Source: Lachnoclostridium sp. UBA3320
Lineage (GTDB): Bacteria > Bacillota > Clostridia > Lachnospirales > Lachnospiraceae
Reading direction: 5' to 3'
Assembly: GCA_002361175.1 (NCBI GenBank)
Contig: DESG01000128.1
Coordinates: 1 to 55,201, forward strand
DNA: 55,201 bases
The position numbers and the translations under genes were made by a program. Position 1 is the stretch's first letter; each line of letters begins with the position of its first letter. Positions 51,401-55,201 of this stretch are shown in pieces. The notes under the pieces were generated by a model. It was given only the letters and a program-made list of their open reading frames with translations. It did not search any database and had not been told where the DNA came from.

Positions 51401-52010
51401 TACTATATTCAAACTTTGTCTGATTGACCATAAGTTGTATAGGGCGTTTTTTATGTACAGCAATTAAGAACTCTTCCATTGCAAGTCCATTACTTGTCCC
51501 TGTAAGAAGACCTCTGTAAAGTATAATATTTATATTGTCCCTGTATAAAAATACATCTTCAAATCTCTTGCTTTTAAAAATCTGTACTGCCTCTTGACTA
51601 TCTTCCTTGGCAAGGTTGGCAAAATGCATCAAATCCCTTATTTTACCAGACGAAGTTGTATAGGAAGGGAGATTAATTGTAGCACAAAATTCTACACTTG
51701 CACTTCCACAGTCAGTAATTACAAGAATTGTTCCCGATATTACTTCTCCTGGCATAAGGTTGCTTCCATCAAAACGAAACTTAATTGTAGCAGTTTTATC
51801 TTGAAAAGAATCTTGCTCTAGATTTATATAATAGCAGGAAGTACTTACCATTCCTTTCATAACCCTATTTCTATCATTGCTTACAACAAAGCTTCCTTCA
51901 CAGGATTCTCCAGAACCAGTCTCTAGCCTTATCTGAGATGGCGTAAGCGCAAGGACTGCCCTAGTACTTTTAAATATTCCTTTTGCTATCTCGTCTATCT
52001 TTTCTTTCAT
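48447..52010 (-). CDS. DUF5717 giant protein with beta-sandwich head and helical-repeat body
   Basis: About 1187 residues from the ATG at 52010 (GAGG 11 nt upstream; no site before the in-frame ATG at 52046). Residues about 20-125 look like an Ig-like beta-sandwich (GSFVVSNDRNR, FRFDGSNLMPGEVISGTILV). A second similar beta-domain lies at about 205-310, with MVAGNNYARIKIT mirroring the first. From about 325 to 750 the protein is almost entirely helical, like a TPR/solenoid. A small beta domain (about 660-720) and more helices follow, with a beta-containing C-terminus. No signal peptide or membrane helix. It is the first gene of a five-gene operon. Function unknown. Confidence 0.78.
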   Translation of the reverse strand: MKEKIDEIAKGIFKSTRAVLALTPSQIRLETGSGESCEGSFVVSNDRNRVMKGMVSTSCYYINLEQDSFQDKTATIKFRFDGSNLMPGEVISGTILVITDCGSASVEFCATINLPSYTTSSGKIRDLMHFANLAKEDSQEAVQIFKSKRFEDVFLYRDNINIILYRGLLTGTSNGLAMEEFLIAVHKKRPIQLMVNQTKFEYSNCHVRFMDKIIITKDNWGFGEFHINSDAEFIKLEHKIIWTDNFLGNKYQLAFFIDPSKMVAGNNYARIKITSVRQTIDIEIFAIKPGIKHEVVLQSIDLKNKFYELTKLYLDFSMNRMEKEDYIAAVEKIMLDMTGKDMAIEIELLKVHLAIIGNRENVIKTGLLRLEQISEKIYQKDTKLYCTYLYLKGLWASDSAERDECIRKIKECYENKDHSWQVLWFLFYLDNVMETDRVKYDNIMEHLKSGCHSPVIYLEICNMFNDTPDRLHELNAGVIACLHWGCRNDYLEKNLVMRYAYLAGRMKNYSSLVLSDLRLLYEKYNDDSILSAICSTYMKGQMTSAEAFKWYALGIDKKLKLTDLYEYYMYSLDESQEIHLKQSVLLYFLYDNHLTASKKAMLYSYIIKNKKQISDAYNSYINNIEEFCFEQLNNERISENLAVIYEECINETNITDDVAYKLPKVMFSYQVICNNPDIAGVYVKHRELKEEAFVPLVHGKAIIHIFTEQSQVFLADRLDNRYTMSIDYTTNKLLNLDHLAVKCFEKNKSDMELVLYLYDRAEHLHQTKEPSLELQKGVINISGLSHSQYKKVFTSLLKYYFDNFEGELLDESLVSMNWDNIRSTDRMQLIEYCAVRHCYAKAMEGILKFGYDKISNKRLLQISSNAFLENADNEDIYFIKLAWHIFNSGNFDENILKYLCKFFIGTLYEEIKIWKAARGFEIECTSFEERIVSQMVFTEEISYESYDIFYSYYKNGDNKRLIKAFLKLTAYKYFIKGWLIPDEMFKYFYDEVRTQENMHCLIATLKYLSQKDDLTDEEKSIADYNVNMLYRKNIIFSFFKDFFGKFTMPIHIMNQHYVEYTARPECEVKIHYLISQSDDNFDTDKAFITETMRNVFEGVRVKEFVLFQDEMLQYYISEFSEAGEKITKSVSVRFDDSAYNASEGRRYHALNTIMIAKQMNDDATLIDMMEEYAKERENIKHLFKPLR

Positions 52011-52069
52011 ATATAACAACCTCGTTCCTGTGCTGTTTGGTATCACCAGTTACAGCGATATTGTTCCTT

Positions 52070-52099
52070 ATTATAACACTTTTTATATGCCTATGTAAA
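52070..52099 (-). promoter_or_regulatory. Promoter of the DUF5717 operon
   Basis: Minus strand TTTACA (52099-52094), 18-bp spacer and TATAAT (52075-52070) with an extended TG (TGTTATAAT). The leader is about 55 nt. Confidence 0.65.
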
Positions 52100-52114
52100 G
52101 CTTTATGCTAGCTG

Positions 52115-52143
52115 TTGATTTACTTATAAAAAAAGTGTACTAT
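52115..52143 (+). promoter_or_regulatory. Promoter of the aminotransferase gene
   Basis: TTGATT (52115-52120), 17-bp spacer, TACTAT (52138-52143). It is divergent from the DUF5717 promoter with about 15 bp between the -35 boxes. Confidence 0.6.
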
Positions 52144-52187
52144 ATTAATTGTACAACTAAGATACATTTAAGAAAGGACTGATTTAT

Positions 52188-53288
52188 TTGTTAGAACATA
52201 AAGAACATTTTCATGGAAGTGATTTAGAAAAGATAGAAGCAGTTTATGGTATAAAAAAGGAAAATATCACTAGTTTTTCAGCCAATGTCAATCCACTTGG
52301 CATTTCATACAGGCTAAAAAAGGAATTGTCTTCCCATATTGACGCAATTACTTCTTATCCTGACAGGGAATACACATCTTTGCGCAAATGCATTGCAGAA
52401 TACACACACACTGACTATAAAAATATCCTTGTCGGTAACGGTTCAACGGAGCTTATTTCACTTGTTATACAGATTTTAAAACCTTCAAAAGCACTTATAG
52501 CAGGTCCAACATATTCTGAATATGAACATGAAATATCACTTTACAATGGACGTTCACACTACTTTAGGCTTCAAGAATATGACAATTTCAACCTTGATAT
52601 TAAAGCTTTACAGAAAGCATTGACTGCTGAAATTGATTTGCTTGTGATATGTAATCCAAACAATCCTACTTCATCTCAGATTGACAGAGCAACTATGCGC
52701 ATTATACTTGATAAATGTAAAGAGAAAGGCATATTTGTAATGGTGGATGAAACATATGTAGAATTTTCAGAAGACTATGAAAATATAACTTCTATTCCTC
52801 TTACTGAATATTATAATAACATAATAATTCTGCGAGGCATATCTAAATTTTTTGCAGCTCCAGGGCTTAGGCTTGGTTATGCAATATGTGGGAATCGCCA
52901 GCTTCTTAAAGAGATAGACAGTCGCAAAAATCCATGGACAATAAATTCACTGGCTGCTATTGCTGGTGAGATAATGTTTAATGATACTGACTATATTAAA
53001 GAAACTATAGACCTTATATCTTCTGAAAGAAAACGCATATGTTCAGTTTTACAATCTGTTTCAAGTATAAAGTTTTACAAGCCAAATGCCAATTTTATAC
53101 TAATTCGTATACTAAAAGATGGTATCACATCTGAACATTTATTCGATGCAGCAATTAAAAAAGGACTTATGATAAGAGACTGCTCAACATTTCCATTCCT
53201 TGACAATAAATATATACGTTTTTGTTTTATGATGCCAAAAGATAATGATGTATTGCTTAAAGTATTGCTTAGCGAGCTTGAATGTTAA
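52188..53288 (+). CDS. PLP aminotransferase, CobD/HisC type
   Basis: 366 residues, fold type I. The N-terminal HGSD and SFSANVNPLGIS resemble threonine-phosphate decarboxylase (CobD), while the rest also fits histidinol-phosphate aminotransferase. PLP contacts are visible: VGNGSTELI, CNPNNPTS (ring stacking), DETYVEF, and the Schiff-base lysine in GISKFFAAPGLRLGY near residue 225. No cobalamin or histidine gene is adjacent, so the substrate is open. TTG start with AAAGGA 9-10 nt upstream; no in-frame ATG gives a complete N-terminus. Single-gene unit. Confidence 0.85.
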   Translation: MLEHKEHFHGSDLEKIEAVYGIKKENITSFSANVNPLGISYRLKKELSSHIDAITSYPDREYTSLRKCIAEYTHTDYKNILVGNGSTELISLVIQILKPSKALIAGPTYSEYEHEISLYNGRSHYFRLQEYDNFNLDIKALQKALTAEIDLLVICNPNNPTSSQIDRATMRIILDKCKEKGIFVMVDETYVEFSEDYENITSIPLTEYYNNIIILRGISKFFAAPGLRLGYAICGNRQLLKEIDSRKNPWTINSLAAIAGEIMFNDTDYIKETIDLISSERKRICSVLQSVSSIKFYKPNANFILIRILKDGITSEHLFDAAIKKGLMIRDCSTFPFLDNKYIRFCFMMPKDNDVLLKVLLSELEC

Positions 53289-53301
53289 TGGCAAAAATTA
53301 G

Positions 53302-53329
53302 TAGGGGGCAAAATACTTTTTGCTCCCTA
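53302..53329. terminator. Bidirectional terminator between aminotransferase and uvrB
   Basis: TAGGGGGCAAAA (53302-53313) pairs with TTTTGCTCCCTA (53318-53329) with one G-T wobble and a 4-base loop. On the minus strand a TTTTTG run follows after a few bases. It lies between convergent genes. Confidence 0.75.
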
Positions 53330-53340
53330 AAAAATCATTA

Positions 53341-55201
53341 TTAATTTTCTACAATATTTTTCTTTATATCAATAATCCTGTCACGTAACTGGGCAGCAAG
53401 TTCAAAGTCTAACTCTGCGGCTGCTACATTCATTTTTTTAGTTAATTTTTTAACAAGTTTTTTTAGTTCATCAATACTCATAGACTCAATGTCCTTACTT
53501 ATCTCCTCTGATGAAGCTTCAACTTTCTTAGAGATGCTTATAAGGTCACGTACAGCTTTTTTTATTGTTGTTGGTGTAATTTTGTGTTCATCATTATATT
53601 TTTGCTGAATTGACCGTCTTCTATTAGTTTCATTTATTGCATTTTTCATAGAATCTGTAATTTTATCAGCATACATAATTACATGTCCGTCTACATTACG
53701 TGCCGCACGCCCTATTATCTGTACAAGAGAAATCTCTGAACGCAAAAAGCCCTCTTTATCTGCGTCTAATATTGCAACAAGTGCTATCTCAGGAATATCA
53801 AGTCCCTCTCTTAAAAGATTAATTCCTACAAGTACATCAAAGACATCCATACGCATATCTCTTATAATTTCTGAACGTTCAAGTGTATCTATATCCGAAT
53901 GCAGATACTTAACTCTGACACCAGCTTCATGCAGATAGTCTGTTAAATCTTCTGCCATGCGTTTTGTAAGAGTATTAACCATAACTTTATTGCCTTTATC
54001 TGTTGTCTTTCTAATTTCTGACAGCAAATCATCTATCTGTCCCTCTACAGGTTTTACAACTACTTCTGGGTCTAGAAGTCCTGTTGGTCTAATAATTTGC
54101 TCTATTCTTGCAAGTTCATGCTCTTTCTCATATATATTAGGAGTAGCAGATACAAAAAGCATTTGGTTTATGTGCGATTCAAACTCCTCAAAATTCAAAG
54201 GTCTGTTGTCAAGTGCAGATGGAAGTCTGAAACCATAGTCTACAAGTGTGTTTTTCCTTGACCTATCCCCTGCAAACATACCTCTTATCTGTGGCAGAGT
54301 CATATGTGATTCGTCAATCATTATAAGAAAGTCATCTGGAAAATAATCCATAAGTGTATGCGGAGGTTCTCCTTCTTTAAGTCCCGAAAGATGTCTTGAA
54401 TAGTTCTCAATTCCTGAACAAAATCCAGTTTCTCTCATCATCTCTATATCAAAATTAGTTCGTTCTGCAATTCTTTGTGCCTCTAATAACTTCCCTTCTC
54501 CTTTAAAATAAGTAACTCTTTCTTCAAGTTCCTTTTCAATTTCACTTATAGCTTTTTCCATTGCATCATGGTCTACTACATAGTGTGACGCGGGAAAAAC
54601 AACCATATGATTTAGCTCAGCCTTAATTTCTCCTGTCAGCACATCTATCTGAGTAATTCTGTCAACTTCATCGCCAAAAAATTCTACTCTTAATGCTGTG
54701 TCAGCCTCTGACACAGGAAATATTTCAAGTACATCACCATGAACCCTAAATGTTCCACGTTTAAAATCCATTTCATTGCGAGAATACTGCATATCAACAA
54801 GTCTGCGCATAACATCATCACGGTCTTTAGACATACCTGGTCTCAATGAAACAGTCATGTTTTGGTAGTCAATAGGGCTGCCAAGACCATATATACATGA
54901 TACACTTGCAACTATAATTACATCTTTTCTCTCTGTAAGAGCAGCTGTAGCCGAATGCCTAAGCTTATCTATCTCATCATTAATAGCGGAATCTTTTTCT
55001 ATATAAGTGTCAGATGATGGAACGTAAGCTTCTGGTTGATAATAATCATAATATGACACAAAATACTCCACTGCGTTATCAGGGAACATCTCCTTAAACT
55101 CTCCATATAACTGCGCCGCAAGCGTCTTGTTATGGGCGATTACGAGTGTTGGTTTCTGCAAGGCTTGAATCACATTTGCCATCGTGAACGTCTTGCCGGA
55201 A
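53341..55201 (-). CDS. uvrB: Excinuclease ABC subunit B, 5' end beyond the window
   Basis: The frame is open to the right edge, where SGKTFT (end of the Walker A motif) precedes the internal Met at 55182. That Met is therefore not the start, and roughly the first 40 residues are missing. Present are the DNA-gripping beta-hairpin region (VASVSCIYGLG), the DEAD-like Walker B IDESHMTLPQIRGMFAGDR, helicase motifs V-VI (GINLLREGLDIPE, QIIGRAARNVDG), and the C-terminal UVR motif (LDFELAAQLRDRI) that contacts UvrC. It damages-checks DNA in nucleotide excision repair with UvrA and UvrC. uvrA often follows but is not on this side; a terminator ends the gene here. Confidence 0.97.
   Translation of the reverse strand, partial: SGKTFTMANVIQALQKPTLVIAHNKTLAAQLYGEFKEMFPDNAVEYFVSYYDYYQPEAYVPSSDTYIEKDSAINDEIDKLRHSATAALTERKDVIIVASVSCIYGLGSPIDYQNMTVSLRPGMSKDRDDVMRRLVDMQYSRNEMDFKRGTFRVHGDVLEIFPVSEADTALRVEFFGDEVDRITQIDVLTGEIKAELNHMVVFPASHYVVDHDAMEKAISEIEKELEERVTYFKGEGKLLEAQRIAERTNFDIEMMRETGFCSGIENYSRHLSGLKEGEPPHTLMDYFPDDFLIMIDESHMTLPQIRGMFAGDRSRKNTLVDYGFRLPSALDNRPLNFEEFESHINQMLFVSATPNIYEKEHELARIEQIIRPTGLLDPEVVVKPVEGQIDDLLSEIRKTTDKGNKVMVNTLTKRMAEDLTDYLHEAGVRVKYLHSDIDTLERSEIIRDMRMDVFDVLVGINLLREGLDIPEIALVAILDADKEGFLRSEISLVQIIGRAARNVDGHVIMYADKITDSMKNAINETNRRRSIQQKYNDEHKITPTTIKKAVRDLISISKKVEASSEEISKDIESMSIDELKKLVKKLTKKMNVAAAELDFELAAQLRDRIIDIKKNIVEN

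Noticed and set aside
1..55201. CRISPR arrays, insertion sequences, prophage, tRNA or rRNA genes
   Set aside because: No regularly spaced repeats, transposase or integrase motifs, or tRNA-like consensus arms were found on either strand.

Overview
The window is an AT-rich chromosomal segment from a low-GC Firmicute, most likely a gut-type Lachnospiraceae. The evidence is the gene families and their pairings: DUF5717 beside DUF5716, DUF4358-MBOAT-DHHW, PEGA and CotS-like proteins, TIGR04086, a substrate-binding/permease fusion, ATP-dependent PEP carboxykinase and FabV. Ribosome binding sites are strong AGGAGG types and several genes start with TTG or GTG. I see no rRNA, tRNA, CRISPR array, insertion sequence, phage gene or integrase. 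This is ordinary chromosome, not a genomic island, and the family assignment is inference from gene content only.

Left part (1-12.3 kb): leftward degV, a 940-residue zinc/PH-like orphan and a Cof-type HAD phosphatase face a rightward run of padR, a DUF1700-like membrane protein, a DUF4097 protein, a two-component system and an FtsX-type ABC exporter. The divergent control region carries two large perfect palindromes, and a TACTATG element recurs at several transcription starts.

Middle part (12.3-30.2 kb, mostly leftward): cysteine desulfurase; a DUF4358-MBOAT-DHHW surface acylation cassette overlapping an amino-acid ABC importer; glycogen branching enzyme and phosphoglucomutase; a PEGA protein; a CotS-like pseudokinase candidate; and PEP carboxykinase. 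A gene-poor stretch (27.43-28.38 kb) then holds a GC-richer candidate RNA, a structured leader and an unlisted small membrane ORF, before CarD and FabV. Together the sugar genes suggest glycogen storage, gluconeogenesis and galactose entry.

Right part (30.3-55.2 kb): rightward galK and then fabF, a degenerate PAS-GGDEF-EAL protein, an Fn3-like secreted protein, serS and a zinc-ribbon/HTH regulator, ending at a strong terminator. Leftward genes follow: a DUF3810 metallopeptidase, a polysaccharide deacetylase, and DUF1700-tgt-yajC. After fba comes a five-gene operon (44.6-52.1 kb) of DUF5717, DUF5716 (Hsp70/actin-fold ATPase-like), a TPR protein, a membrane coiled-coil protein and a VanZ-like protein. 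That operon is the best candidate here for an uncharacterised system. The window ends with a CobD/HisC-type aminotransferase and a 5'-truncated uvrB.
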